From assembly GCF_016890225.1 (NCBI RefSeq), contig NZ_JAFELM010000016.1, positions 1 through 64,000 on the forward strand: DNA of 64,000 nucleotides. Direction: 5' to 3'. The notes under the pieces are model-generated. The model did not search any database. It saw only the letters and a list, made by a program, of their open reading frames with translations, and was not told the origin of the DNA. Shown here piece after piece: positions 16,069 to 25,322 of the stretch. This DNA is from Bacillus suaedaesalsae (GTDB lineage Bacteria; Bacillota; Bacilli; Bacillales; SA4). A program made the translations under genes and the position numbers. Numbering within the stretch: the first letter of the stretch is position 1; each line of letters starts with the position of its first letter.

Positions 16069-19000
16069 TTACAGTGTTTTGTTTGTTTCGATGTAGTTTA
16101 GTAATTTTAGTAGGTCTGCTTTGTCTGCCTGATTGATTGTTTTAGCATTTTGATTTTCAAGTGTTTTTTGTAAGCTATTAAGCTTCTTGTATGCTTGTTT
16201 ATCTTTACCTTTTGCTACATCAAGTTCGATTTTTAGAAGGTGTACGTAAGTGGATACTTTCACTCCAAATTTCGCTTCAGCGTCTAAAACGAACTGCTTA
16301 GCATTTGTTAATGTTGCTGCCACTACTACTACTTCTACTGATTTTACTTCTTCAACATTTCCTGCTTTATCGATCGCATGATACTGAATCGTTGATGTAC
16401 CATTTTGGGAAATTACAAATGGATTTTCATAAACAACCCAAGTCTGACCACCATCTAAGCTATATTCAATACGATCTACACCAGTTTCAGCATCAGTTGC
16501 TGCTAGTGATACCTCTACATTTTGTAAATAAGCTCCGTTTGATAAATCTGCCTCACGTAATGTAATTTCTGTTACCGGTGCAGTAGCATCACTAATTACG
16601 ATATCTTCTATCATACGCGGCTTTAATTGAATTTTCTCGTTAAATTGACCTGAAATTCCTGTTATATTAACGACATCACCGTTATTAAAAGTGAAATTGT
16701 TAATATTCAATCCAGTACGGTTATCAACACGAACTAAAACAGTTTCACCATTCTTCGTTGCATCAAACTCAAAGGTACCATATGCAAAATCTCTTAGATT
16801 AGAAATCGTTGCACCTTCTAGTATAACTAATTGACCTTCTGTTGTTTCAGATAAATCAGCTGGTGTTACTTCCATCGGTACTAATGCAGATCCTTCGCTA
16901 ATTTTCACAGCCTCAGTTAGGTCTGCTAATTGGAATTCACCATTATAATCTGCAGTTTTACCTGTTAATTTAACTACGTCACCTAACTTAAATCCATAAT
17001 CCTTACTAGTAAACACGTAAGACCCTGAAGTGTCATCTTGTATATAGAAAGCTTTACTTCCCCATGCACCAGGTGTTGATGTAACTACTCCCTCGATTGT
17101 TGCAACAGAACCTAGCTCTGCAGCACGTGCTTCCGCAATTGTTACTTCACCTAAGTTATTTTCTTGCTCTGGAACGATTTCTGAAATACGACCTTCAGCT
17201 TGATAATTAATTGGGCTCATATTAAAGCTTTCAACGAAGCTTACAAGTCCTTCTAAATCAGTAAGTCCATAAATTGGGTTTTCGCCTAATCCTCTTACTT
17301 TGTACTTATCAGTTCCGTGTTCATACATATAGTTATTTACTGTCACTGTATACGTAGCAGCTTTATTAATTTTCGAACCATTCGGTAAGAAAATATCCAC
17401 CACTTTGTTTGTTGTACCATCCCATGTATACTTGAATCCGCCTACTGATACATCTGGACCGTATTGTGCAGAAATTTGTGCATTTAACATTTGTTCTAAA
17501 TCTGCTCCTGTAATTTCAGCAGATACTAGTACATTTCCAAATGGCTGTACATTAAATAGCTCTGACCAAGTTATTTCACCGGCATTGATATTGTCACGGA
17601 TTCCTCCACCATTCATTAAGGCGAAATCTGTATCCATTGCCCATAACATACTATCTGCAATTAAGTTTCCTAATGCATTATCTCCAACAGGTCCTTTAAC
17701 TCCATATCCACCTTTTAACTCAACTGCAGCCTCGCCAATTACTTGATTCATAATTTCAGCAGTTTGAGTTAAATATTTTGTTAGAATTTCTTCCACAACA
17801 GGATCTGGTGTGATACCGTTTTGATCTACATAAACAATTTCTGCTTCCTTCTTCACGATATCTTTTGTTGTTGGATCAATTTCTAAATCGATATCTGCAA
17901 ATGCTTTTCCATAATCAAGTGCTTGAACGATTAACTTGTTATCCACTATCGCGTCTACAATTTCGTGATTGTGTGCAGCGAAAATTACATCTACCTCGTC
18001 ATCAACAGCGTTTGCTAGATTAGCAGCATCTCCAGTTGCAGTTGTTCCACTTTGAGAAGCAGGCATGTGTGCTAAAACGATAATTGATTTTACACCTTGA
18101 GCATTTAATTCAGTTACCGCTTTATTTACAGCAGTCTTTTCATCTGTAAATGTAATATCTTGAATTCCTGAAGGGATAACCATCGTTGCTGTTGCAGTTG
18201 TATTAACCCCGATAAAACCAACCTTTACACCATCTACTTCTGTAATATCATATGCTGGAAGAATTGGTTCATTTGTTGTTTTAGAAATACAGTTTGCACA
18301 TAGTACAGGGAAGTTTATTCCATCATAGTTTTCTGTACCTTTTTCATGATCTCCGCCGTTTACGATGCGAAGTAATTCAGTTGTTCCTTCGTCAAACTCA
18401 TGGTTACCGACTGTTCCATAGTCAAAGCCGATTGCTTCCATAATTTCAACTGTTGGCTCGTCTTGTAATAATGCTGATACTGGTGAACTTCCACCAATCA
18501 TATCTCCTGCATTTACGATTAGGGTATTAGGGTTTGTAGCTTCTCTTTGTTTTAAATAAGCTGCAACAAAATCCATTCGTCCTACTGTTTCGTTTACTGC
18601 GTCACCATTTGTATCAAGTTGGTACACTTGATCAATTTTACCGTGTAAGTCATTTAAGCTTAATAGTTGTAATGAAATGTTGTCTTCTGAACCATTTGGG
18701 TCTTCTCCTACTGGCTCTTCTGACGGTGAAGCTGGCGCATATCCAGCATACGTTGCATCAGTTTCATTCCAGAAAAATACACGCTTCTCAACTGGCACTT
18801 CAGCCCACTTTTCTGGTGAAACATATAACTTTGTATCTGAGTTACCTACGAGTTTATCAAAAATCCCATCGCTATCATTCGTACGGAAAACGAATGGTAA
18901 TTCTAGTAATGGATTTGTTTCACTCCAAATACCTTTTTTGTTATCCTTTGCTTCTTTAACTGCTGCTTGGAATTCATTATACGTGTCTTCATTTCCTACT

Positions 19001-20427
19001 GGATAAATGAAATAAGTTGCAGCATATCCTTGACGTACCATTTCTAAGTTTACATTTACGTTATCTTGACGTACAACCTGAGCTAATAAACGGCCATATG
19101 CGTCTGTCGGCTCTTGTCCAATCTTTAACGTAATTTGATCTCCCGCTTTTAGAAGCGTGTTCATGAATACCTTTGCTGCTTCCCCATGTTCCTTTTGGTT
19201 GGCATTAATCTCAGTTCTAGATGAATCTGTATTGGTAGCATTAAACGTTTCTGGAGTATCGATATTTACAAAACGTACTTTTGTAGATCCTAAAACTGGT
19301 GATTCTAGATTGACTGTATCACCATCAACAACTGCTTTAACAACTGCCGGGTATTCTCCTTCTGCATTCGGAGCTGCTGGTTGTTCTGATAATAATTGAA
19401 TATCTCCAGCTTTACGTGGAAGTAGTTGATATGAATCGTATTGGCTAACGATAGCAGTGAATTCATACCAGTTCCCAGCCTCAACTGCTGAAATTGCAGA
19501 AGTTCCTTCCAAGACACGTAGAGTCGTGCTGTTGAACTCGCTGTCAATTACCGAAACATTGTATCCTCCACCTGCTGGTGAACTAGGAACATTGTTAACG
19601 TAACCTGTTACTTTTACAAGCTGACCCTCTAATGGTTCAGCTGTAGCTGATGTTTGTAAGTCTGATAGTGTGATAGATTTGGCCTGAGGAAGTGGTTGAT
19701 TGGAAGCTAGCACTTCAACACTTGTTGGAACAATCTCTTTTAATCCTTTGTATTCTGCGAGTTTACCTTTTACTTTAACTTGGTCTCCCTCTTTTAAATC
19801 CTGGGACGTTGATGAGTATAGATTGATACCTGCTGTCGTATCTTGAATGTATGTAGATAGCTTTCCTCCGCCGATAGCCGAGTTATCTGCTGTTACAACA
19901 CCTTCAATGATAACTTCTGTGTTGGTTGATTTTGTACGTGCTTCACTAATGGAGATTAGTGTTGGTTCTGGTTGTGGATCTGTTGGTGTGCCACCTTCGA
20001 TGATTGTGTAGGCAGTTGGTGATTTTAATCCCGCTACTCCAAAATAAGCTTCGAGACTACCTGTTATTTGAACCTTTGCTTTATGATTCTCAGGATTATC
20101 AATTAAGTTTAGACCAGCGCGTACACTTGTGCCTGAAACTAATTGTACCGGAAGAATTTTTGTTTTATCAGTTTCATCTGGGCTATCTGCAATTGCAATA
20201 TTTGATGCAACTGTAAATGGTCCAACGAATTTATAAGTAGGACCCGAGGTTGCAGTAGCAACTATATACCCCTCTACAGTTGCAGTCCCTGTGTTATTCG
20301 CAATTGCATCAGCAACTGTAATAACCTCGGCTGCCTTTACACTTGGTATTGCCGGAGTAAAGAATCCGACTACCATTGTGAAGATTAATAGTAAGCTGAA
20401 TAATCTTTTAAAATGAATATGATTCAC
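16069..20427 (-). CDS. yhcR: YhcR-like secreted nuclease/5'-nucleotidase
   Basis: A 1452-residue extracellular protein. Signal peptide (1-32) is followed by two OB-fold-type domains (about 35-345), then a thermonuclease domain (about 356-510: VVDGDTVNLE, RFVNIDTPET, DAYGRLLA, NKKGIW). A calcineurin-type metallophosphoesterase follows (about 590-880: LSLNDLHGKID, NAGDMIGGS, GTVGNHEFDEG near 675), then a 5'-nucleotidase C-terminal domain (about 890-1075: GNLIADSM, NGGGIRDNI). After a third OB-fold (1095-1275) come an Ig-like repeat and a helical C-terminal domain resembling FIMAH. The order matches B. subtilis YhcR, a calcium-activated sugar-non-specific nuclease. Unlike YhcR, no LPxT-type sorting signal is present. 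It would degrade extracellular nucleic acid to nucleosides and phosphate. Start GTG at 20427 behind GGAAGGGG. Confidence 0.88.
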   Translation of the reverse strand: MNHIHFKRLFSLLLIFTMVVGFFTPAIPSVKAAEVITVADAIANNTGTATVEGYIVATATSGPTYKFVGPFTVASNIAIADSPDETDKTKILPVQLVSGTSVRAGLNLIDNPENHKAKVQITGSLEAYFGVAGLKSPTAYTIIEGGTPTDPQPEPTLISISEARTKSTNTEVIIEGVVTADNSAIGGGKLSTYIQDTTAGINLYSSTSQDLKEGDQVKVKGKLAEYKGLKEIVPTSVEVLASNQPLPQAKSITLSDLQTSATAEPLEGQLVKVTGYVNNVPSSPAGGGYNVSVIDSEFNSTTLRVLEGTSAISAVEAGNWYEFTAIVSQYDSYQLLPRKAGDIQLLSEQPAAPNAEGEYPAVVKAVVDGDTVNLESPVLGSTKVRFVNIDTPETFNATNTDSSRTEINANQKEHGEAAKVFMNTLLKAGDQITLKIGQEPTDAYGRLLAQVVRQDNVNVNLEMVRQGYAATYFIYPVGNEDTYNEFQAAVKEAKDNKKGIWSETNPLLELPFVFRTNDSDGIFDKLVGNSDTKLYVSPEKWAEVPVEKRVFFWNETDATYAGYAPASPSEEPVGEDPNGSEDNISLQLLSLNDLHGKIDQVYQLDTNGDAVNETVGRMDFVAAYLKQREATNPNTLIVNAGDMIGGSSPVSALLQDEPTVEIMEAIGFDYGTVGNHEFDEGTTELLRIVNGGDHEKGTENYDGINFPVLCANCISKTTNEPILPAYDITEVDGVKVGFIGVNTTATATMVIPSGIQDITFTDEKTAVNKAVTELNAQGVKSIIVLAHMPASQSGTTATGDAANLANAVDDEVDVIFAAHNHEIVDAIVDNKLIVQALDYGKAFADIDLEIDPTTKDIVKKEAEIVYVDQNGITPDPVVEEILTKYLTQTAEIMNQVIGEAAVELKGGYGVKGPVGDNALGNLIADSMLWAMDTDFALMNGGGIRDNINAGEITWSELFNVQPFGNVLVSAEITGADLEQMLNAQISAQYGPDVSVGGFKYTWDGTTNKVVDIFLPNGSKINKAATYTVTVNNYMYEHGTDKYKVRGLGENPIYGLTDLEGLVSFVESFNMSPINYQAEGRISEIVPEQENNLGEVTIAEARAAELGSVATIEGVVTSTPGAWGSKAFYIQDDTSGSYVFTSKDYGFKLGDVVKLTGKTADYNGEFQLADLTEAVKISEGSALVPMEVTPADLSETTEGQLVILEGATISNLRDFAYGTFEFDATKNGETVLVRVDNRTGLNINNFTFNNGDVVNITGISGQFNEKIQLKPRMIEDIVISDATAPVTEITLREADLSNGAYLQNVEVSLAATDAETGVDRIEYSLDGGQTWVVYENPFVISQNGTSTIQYHAIDKAGNVEEVKSVEVVVVAATLTNAKQFVLDAEAKFGVKVSTYVHLLKIELDVAKGKDKQAYKKLNSLQKTLENQNAKTINQADKADLLKLLNYIETNKTL

Positions 20428-20594
20428 ATAAATCCCCTTCCTATTATTCGGTTTTTTCGTAGAATTTTGTCGTTTTTTTAGACTACTACTCTACTAATTC
20501 CATAATATACGAAAAATATTAATTTTACTTTAATCTTTTGTAAAAATAGTATTATTTTACTAGAAAATTTAAAATTTTTTCGACAAATTTCGGG

Positions 20595-20609
20595 TGGTGC
20601 CTGGCACCA
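20595..20609. repeat. Second palindrome family, TGGTGCCTGGCACCA
   Basis: A perfect 15-base palindrome preceded by CGACAAATTTCGGG. A second copy at 63586-63612 shares GTGCCTGGCACC and the CGACA flank. It sits in the promoter gap of the YhcR-like gene. Confidence 0.6.
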
Positions 20610-20612
20610 ATA

Positions 20613-20643
20613 AAAAAAACGTGCGCTCTGCAGCACACGTTTT
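20613..20643 (-). terminator. Terminator of the acidic lipoprotein gene
   Basis: AAAACGTG and CACGTTTT pair around CGCTCTGCAGCA, with inner GCT/AGC pairing. The A run becomes a T run on the minus strand. It is about ten bases beyond the stop codon. Confidence 0.75.
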
Positions 20644-20653
20644 TAAATATTCA

Positions 20654-21028
20654 TTATTTATTCTCTTCGTCGTCAGTTAAGCCTGTGTCGGTGCCGTTAC
20701 CGTTTGTTCCGTTACCATTTGTTCCAGTACCACCGTTTGTGTCTGTACCTTCACCCATGTTTTCTTCTGGATTTTCTGTCATACCTTCGTTACCTTCTCC
20801 TGGTGTTCCTTCTCCCTCTTCTGTGTCACCAGGAAGAGTTTCGTCTCCAGGAGTCATTTCATCAATTGTACCGTCATCTTCAGTACCTATATTACCATTG
20901 TCTTCTTCATTCATCGTACCATTGTCGTTATTACCAGGAGGTGCTGGGTCTTGATCATCACCACAACCTGTAATTAATAAAACTGCTAAGATTGAACCTG
21001 TTAATTTAAGTAGCCATTTCTTATTCAT
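20654..21028 (-). CDS. Acidic low-complexity lipoprotein, hypothetical
   Basis: A 124-residue predicted lipoprotein. MNKKWLLKLTGSILAVLL is followed by the lipobox ITGC (Cys near 22). The mature part is almost entirely Gly, Asn, Thr, Glu, Asp and Pro, including a GTNGNGTNGNGTD-type repeat, and is predicted to be disordered and very acidic. A spacer, cation-binding or wall-proximal role is possible but unproven. The frame extends to a GTG at 21037, but the ATG at 21028 has AGAGAGGG at proper distance. It is monocistronic with its own terminator. Confidence 0.7.
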   Translation of the reverse strand: MNKKWLLKLTGSILAVLLITGCGDDQDPAPPGNNDNGTMNEEDNGNIGTEDDGTIDEMTPGDETLPGDTEEGEGTPGEGNEGMTENPEENMGEGTDTNGGTGTNGNGTNGNGTDTGLTDDEENK

Positions 21029-21185
21029 ATCGTCCACCCTCTCTTATCTGTTAAATGATGACCACCATATACATATTGGTCTCATTTATGTTGCCCAGAT
21101 AATGATATTTCTTGCACGATATTTATAAACTTTGAACTTTATTATAGAAAAATCATCCTTATACAAAGGATGATTTTAAAATTTC

Positions 21186-21620
21186 CTATTCTTGCTTTTC
21201 CCCAAGTGCAAACATAATTTCCGTTTCACACACTAGTTCCCCATTAACAGTTGCAATTCCTTTACCTTTTCCAATTGCTCCTCTTGCACGAACAATTTCC
21301 ACTTCTAGTTTCAACTGATCTCCAGGCTTTACTTGCTTTTTAAAGCGGCAATTGTCAATACCCGTGAAAAATGCTAATCTTCCTCTGTTTTCTTCTTTGT
21401 TTAGCATAGCAACAGCTCCAACTTGAGCTAATGCTTCTACAATTAAAACACCAGGCATAACCGGATAATCTGGAAAATGACCGACAAAGTACTGTTCATT
21501 AGCCGTTACATTTTTAATTCCAACTGCGCGTTTGCCTTCTTCGATTTCTAAAATTTTATCAACTAATAAAAATGGATAACGATGTGGGATAATTTCTTTA
21601 ATTTGATTAATATCTAGCAT
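21186..21620 (-). CDS. fabZ: 3-hydroxyacyl-ACP dehydratase FabZ
   Basis: FabZ removes water from 3-hydroxyacyl-ACP to give trans-2-enoyl-ACP in type II fatty acid elongation. The 144-residue product opens [19 protein letters not shown]. The catalytic His is in [20 protein letters not shown] near residues 48-67, with the partner Glu in the same helix. Its length matches the family. The longer frame to 21722 is ignored because AAGGAG sits seven bases before the ATG at 21620. It lies downstream of flhP and the EpuA-like gene, as in B. subtilis, but a terminator in between implies its own promoter. Confidence 0.95.
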   Translation of the reverse strand: MLDINQIKEIIPHRYPFLLVDKILEIEEGKRAVGIKNVTANEQYFVGHFPDYPVMPGVLIVEALAQVGAVAMLNKEENRGRLAFFTGIDNCRFKKQVKPGDQLKLEVEIVRARGAIGKGKGIATVNGELVCETEIMFALGEKQE

Positions 21621-21637
21621 GCTCATTCTCCTTTTAT

Positions 21638-21655
21638 GTAGTACTGTAGTACTTA
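21638..21655. promoter_or_regulatory. Paired AGTACT motif upstream of fabZ
   Basis: Two AGTACT hexamers, each self-palindromic, at 21640-21645 and 21648-21653 lie just before the fabZ ribosome binding site. FapR sites in bacilli contain TTAGTA...TACTAA, so a FapR-like operator is conceivable, but the half-site spacing is not the standard one. Confidence 0.3.
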
Positions 21656-21670
21656 TTATTTTACGATAAT

Positions 21671-21696
21671 AAAAAAAGAAGGGAAAGCTCCCTTCG
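21671..21696 (-). terminator. Terminator after the EpuA-like gene
   Basis: GAAGGGA and TCCCTTC pair across a short loop; on the minus strand a run of seven T follows. It separates the flhO-flhP-epuA transcript from fabZ. Confidence 0.75.
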
Positions 21697-21699
21697 AGT

Positions 21700-21978
21700 T
21701 TACTTCTTTTTAACAAGGTCAATCACGTGAGTCCACGTACTTTCCTTGAACGCATCCTTCACTTCTCCACTACCGATTACTCCATATCCAATAGCGACAC
21801 CGGCAAACAAGCTGACAGCTACAGCAAGAACAATGATGATTAAACGTAACCAGATTGGAAAGAGTCGAATTCGAATCTTAACATCGCGAACTTCTTCTCT
21901 TTGTTCTTTTTTCTCTTTTTTATTCTGCTTTAGCTCTTCCCGTGTTTTCATTTCTGATTTGTCCACATTTGTCATCAT
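21700..21978 (-). CDS. EpuA-family small membrane protein
   Basis: A 92-residue protein of the EpuA family (PF11772), often labelled 'DNA-directed RNA polymerase subunit beta' in databases without good reason. The N-terminal third is highly charged ([16 protein letters not shown]), followed by one transmembrane helix (about residues 43-66: [20 protein letters not shown]) and a short tail ending [10 protein letters not shown]. In streptococci EpuA anchors a nuclease; the role in bacilli is unknown. It sits directly after flhP with a short gap and is likely cotranscribed. The ATG at 21978 is preceded by AAAGGGG. Confidence 0.75.
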   Translation of the reverse strand: MMTNVDKSEMKTREELKQNKKEKKEQREEVRDVKIRIRLFPIWLRLIIIVLAVAVSLFAGVAIGYGVIGSGEVKDAFKESTWTHVIDLVKKK

Positions 21979-21999
21979 CGTTTATTCCCCTTTGCTACC

Positions 22000-22818
22000 C
22001 TATCGAATACCGTTTATGAGACCTAACATTTGGTCTGCGATTGATATAGATTTTGCATTAAACTGATATGAACGTTGTGTGTTAATGAGTTCTGTCATTT
22101 CTTTTTGCATTTCTACGTTCGATTGCTCTAGTGCCCCTTGTTGCATTGCAATATCATTTCTACCGATTGCTGCGAATACATCTGCCTCTAACACATTGAT
22201 TTCTGCTAAATTTGGTAAGGAATATACATTATTGCCTGCAGATTGAAGAAGCTGCGGTCTATTAATTTGTACAACTGAAAGGTTAAACACTTCGTTTGCA
22301 CCATTTGGATATTGTACATTTAACTGTCCGTTTGCATCAATGATAAGGTTATTATAACCTTCTTGAAATATAATAGGACCATTTTCACTTGATACTGGAT
22401 ATCCTTCGCTTGTTACAAGCTGCACATCTCCACTTGGAAGGACAGAAAGGCTAAATGAACCATCACGAGTAAAACGAGTCTGACCGTCAACTTCTACTTC
22501 GAAAAATTGATTTTCTTTTAGAAGGGCAACATCTAATGCTCGTTCAGTCGTTTTAATCGATCCCTGAGCAAGCTGAAGGCTCGTATGAGAGACTTTTGCT
22601 CCTACTCCTTGTCTTACCCCGTTTGGAGTTAAACGGCCTGCCTCATTACGGTCAATAGGTTGATTATTAAACTGTTGAAATAATAACTCTTGAAAGTTAG
22701 TCTCACGACGTTTAAAACCAACTGTATCGATATTTGCAAGATTGTTACTAATGTTGTCTAGCTGCTTTTGTAACTGCGTCATTGTATTTGTTGCTGTAAT
22801 TAAAGAACGATTTATCAT
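22000..22818 (-). CDS. flhP: Flagellar hook-basal body protein FlhP
   Basis: A 272-residue flagellar rod/hook-type protein that builds the distal rod of the basal body outside the membrane. The N-terminal heptad segment with NNLANIDTVGFKRRETNFQE (residues about 23-42) is the conserved flg_bb_rod motif. The C-terminal helix (SNVEMQKEMTELINTQRSYQFNAKSI) is the Flg_bbr_C signature. Assignment as FlhP rather than FlhO rests on order: mbl, flhO, flhP, fabZ in B. subtilis. ATG at 22818 with AAAGGTG upstream. It starts 24 bases after flhO. Confidence 0.88.
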   Translation of the reverse strand: MINRSLITATNTMTQLQKQLDNISNNLANIDTVGFKRRETNFQELLFQQFNNQPIDRNEAGRLTPNGVRQGVGAKVSHTSLQLAQGSIKTTERALDVALLKENQFFEVEVDGQTRFTRDGSFSLSVLPSGDVQLVTSEGYPVSSENGPIIFQEGYNNLIIDANGQLNVQYPNGANEVFNLSVVQINRPQLLQSAGNNVYSLPNLAEINVLEADVFAAIGRNDIAMQQGALEQSNVEMQKEMTELINTQRSYQFNAKSISIADQMLGLINGIR

Positions 22819-22842
22819 AGTTTAATCACCTTTATCCTAAGA

Positions 22843-23676
22843 TTATAAACGGCCAATTTCATTAACTGTTTTTTCTAAGCTCTTATCGTATGCTTGCAAT
22901 ACCTTTTGGTTTGCTTCAAACGCACGAAAGGCGGATAACATTTGTGTCATCGTTTGAGCAGTATCAACATTAGAACGTTCAATAAAACCTTGCTTCAATG
23001 AAAATGCTACTGCACCATTATTTAAAGCAGAAGGAAGTACTTGTCCATTTTCGCTACGGAACAGTCCATTTCCTTCTTTTACTAAACGATTTGGGTTATT
23101 TGCAATCGAAATGTTAATTCGACCAACTGCTTGTCCATTTTCAATTACAGTCCCATCTTCATTTAACTGAAAGTCACCACTTTCAATGGAGATCGGTTGT
23201 CCGTTTTGACCGAGAACATAATAGCCTTCATTCGTTGTTAAGAAACCTTGACCATCGATAGAGAAGTTTCCGTTTCTAGTATAACGAACGTCACCATTTC
23301 CATCCTGTACCGTGAAAAACAACGCAGATTTTTGACCTGATTGTGGATCAAAAGGTACATTTTGCTCTAATAGTGCAATGTCTGTTTTTCTACCTGTATC
23401 TTGTAGATCTCCTTGCAAAAAGCTTGGAATGGCTTCCTGCATATATGAACCTGTATTTAAAGAACCAATTGTTTTCCCTGAAGGTAATGTATTACCTGTG
23501 TTCGGAACTCCTTGGTTGTGTATTCGCTGAAGTAAAAGCTCTGGAAAGGCACGCACGCTTGCCTGATCAGCCTTAAAACCAGGTGTATTGGCATTTGCCA
23601 TATTATTTGTGTGCATTTCAGTAATTCTTTGCTGAGTTAACATTCCTGATGCAGCTGTATAAAAACCTCTAAGCAT
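22843..23676 (-). CDS. flhO: Flagellar hook-basal body protein FlhO
   Basis: A 277-residue flagellar rod-type protein, paralogous to the downstream gene. It begins MLRGFYTAASGMLTQQRITE and has NNMANANTPGFKADQ near residues 28-42, the flg_bb_rod motif. The C-terminal Flg_bbr_C helix reads SNVDTAQTMTQMLSAFRAFE. It is placed first in the flhO-flhP pair just after mbl, as in B. subtilis, supporting the name. ATG at 23676 with AGAGGGG nine bases upstream. A complex inverted-repeat element separates it from mbl. Confidence 0.88.
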   Translation of the reverse strand: MLRGFYTAASGMLTQQRITEMHTNNMANANTPGFKADQASVRAFPELLLQRIHNQGVPNTGNTLPSGKTIGSLNTGSYMQEAIPSFLQGDLQDTGRKTDIALLEQNVPFDPQSGQKSALFFTVQDGNGDVRYTRNGNFSIDGQGFLTTNEGYYVLGQNGQPISIESGDFQLNEDGTVIENGQAVGRINISIANNPNRLVKEGNGLFRSENGQVLPSALNNGAVAFSLKQGFIERSNVDTAQTMTQMLSAFRAFEANQKVLQAYDKSLEKTVNEIGRL

Positions 23677-23770
23677 AACGATCCCCTCTCTTCACTTTTC
23701 ACTTTCTCCATTATAAAGGAGTTTTCAGCGAATCTCATCAACCAATATTATCTATCTGTGGAAAAAAAAG

Positions 23771-23880
23771 CGCAAGTACCCGTGTTGCCTTGGGCAGCAA
23801 ATGTTCTGGATAGAATAAAAGGGCGTATTTCCCTTTTATTCTATCCAGGTTATTTGACCTCTGGCGGGCTGGGTACTGGA
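23771..23880. repeat. Nested inverted-repeat element between mbl and flhO
   Basis: The inner stem is perfect over 18 bp: CTGGATAGAATAAAAGGG (23806-23823) pairs with 23831-23848 across seven bases. An outer pair, AGTACCC near 23775 and GGGTACT near 23871, encloses it, giving an element of about 105 bases. On the minus strand it ends in CGCTTTTTTTT, so it can terminate the mbl transcript, but a simple terminator would not need the outer arms. It may be a small mobile repeat co-opted as a terminator. Confidence 0.65.
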
Positions 23881-23904
23881 GCTAGATTATTTTATAAAAA
23901 TTTA

Positions 23905-24906
23905 TTAAACGTAACTTCTTCGAGAAAGCTTGTCCATGCTATCAAGCATGATACCTGTTCCAACTGCAACACAATCCATTGGATTTTCTGCAATTAATAC
24001 TGGCACTCTTAATTCTTCAGAAAGGAGTGTATCCATACCGTGTAATAATGCTCCACCACCAGTTAGGATGACACCGCGATCAATGATATCTGCAGAAAGC
24101 TCAGGTGGTGTTCTTTCTAATACACCTTTAGAAGCTTGTACAATGACTGCTACTGATTCACGTAATGCTTTTTCAATTTCCTCAGAACGTACTGTTATTG
24201 TTCTTGGAAGTCCTGAAACCATGTCACGACCACGAATATCAATCTCTTCGTTACGTGCACCTGGGAATACAGTTGCTACTTTAATCTTAATGTCTTCAGC
24301 TGTTCTTTCCCCGATTAACAGTTTATATTCTCTTTTGATATATTGTAGGATCTCATTATCAAAACGATCTCCAGCCATTTTTATGGAAGAGGCGGTGACG
24401 ATATCACCCATTGATAAAACAGCGATATCTGTTGTACCACCGCCAATATCCACAACCATGTTACCGCTTGGTTGGAAAATATCCATTCCAGCACCAATTG
24501 CTGCAACCTTTGGTTCTTCTTCTAAATACACCTTTTTTCCGCCACTCTTTTCAGCAGCTTCTTTAATTGCTTTTTGTTCAACTTTTGTTATGTTAGTTGG
24601 ACAACAAATTAGAATACGTGGTTTAGAAAGAAAGCCTTTTACATTTAATTTATTTATGAAGTGCTTTAACATCGCTTCTGTCACATCAAAATCAGCAATG
24701 ACTCCATCCTTTAAGGGACGAATCGCAACTATATTCCCTGGTGTACGTCCTACCATTCTTCTCGCTTCTTCACCTACCGCAAGTACTTTTCCAGAATTAC
24801 GGTCAATTGCAACTACTGATGGTTCGTTTAATACAATTCCTTTTCCTTTTACATGAATCAGTACGTTAGCTGTACCTAAGTCAATACCTATATCCCTAGC
24901 AAACAT
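23905..24906 (-). CDS. mbl: Cell-shape actin homologue Mbl
   Basis: A 333-residue MreB-like actin that polymerises under the membrane and directs lateral wall synthesis. The N-terminal phosphate-binding loop reads DIGIDLGTANVLI (residues 4-16). The second phosphate loop is VVDIGGGTTDIAVLS near 157-171, and the adenosine motif is GVILTGGGALLHG near 281-293. Closest to Mbl by gene order (spoIIID upstream, flhO downstream) and by FARDIGIDLG. The frame reaches 24933, but the ATG at 24906 with GGGAGG upstream is correct. Confidence 0.95.
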   Translation of the reverse strand: MFARDIGIDLGTANVLIHVKGKGIVLNEPSVVAIDRNSGKVLAVGEEARRMVGRTPGNIVAIRPLKDGVIADFDVTEAMLKHFINKLNVKGFLSKPRILICCPTNITKVEQKAIKEAAEKSGGKKVYLEEEPKVAAIGAGMDIFQPSGNMVVDIGGGTTDIAVLSMGDIVTASSIKMAGDRFDNEILQYIKREYKLLIGERTAEDIKIKVATVFPGARNEEIDIRGRDMVSGLPRTITVRSEEIEKALRESVAVIVQASKGVLERTPPELSADIIDRGVILTGGGALLHGMDTLLSEELRVPVLIAENPMDCVAVGTGIMLDSMDKLSRRSYV

Positions 24907-25052
24907 TCTAAATAGTCCTCCCTGCCAATTCAAAACGATAATATTCTATTGATATATTATCACAATTTGGCGCAGAGTATATGACTATAAATGAAAAATC
25001 AAGAAAAATTTGCAAAAAAATGTCGAGATATGGTTTTTTTTCTGAATAAATC

Positions 25053-25322
25053 TTATTTTACTACCTCTTCTTGCTCTTCTTTTTTATACTTCAGCTTTGT
25101 TGCTTCACCGCCACGCAAGTGCCTAATTGATTTATGGTAATCAAGTATGTCTTTTACTTCGTTTGCCAGATCTGGATTAATCTCAGGTAATCTTTCCGTC
25201 AAGTCCTTATGAACTGTACTTTTGGAAACACCAAATTCTTTCGCAATTACACGAACAGTCTTTTTTGTCTCCACGATATACTTTCCAATCTTGATAGTAC
25301 GCTCTCTGATGTAATCGTGCAC
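25053..25322 (-). CDS. spoIIID: Sporulation transcription factor SpoIIID
   Basis: An 89-residue DNA-binding protein that activates and represses mother-cell genes after sigma-E and before sigma-K. The helix-turn-helix is TVRVIAKEFGVSKSTVHKDL (about residues 22-41). The basic C-terminal helix HLRGGEATKLKYKK also contacts DNA. The sequence is nearly the B. subtilis protein. The start is GTG at 25322 behind GGGAGG, as in B. subtilis. It is followed by mbl in the conserved order and presumably has a sigma-E promoter upstream. Confidence 0.96.
   Translation of the reverse strand: MHDYIRERTIKIGKYIVETKKTVRVIAKEFGVSKSTVHKDLTERLPEINPDLANEVKDILDYHKSIRHLRGGEATKLKYKKEEQEEVVK

Noticed and set aside
23930-24856. 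308-codon plus-strand open frame
   Set aside because: It lies wholly antisense to mbl, with a Ser/Thr/Ile-rich composition typical of antisense frames and no ribosome binding site.
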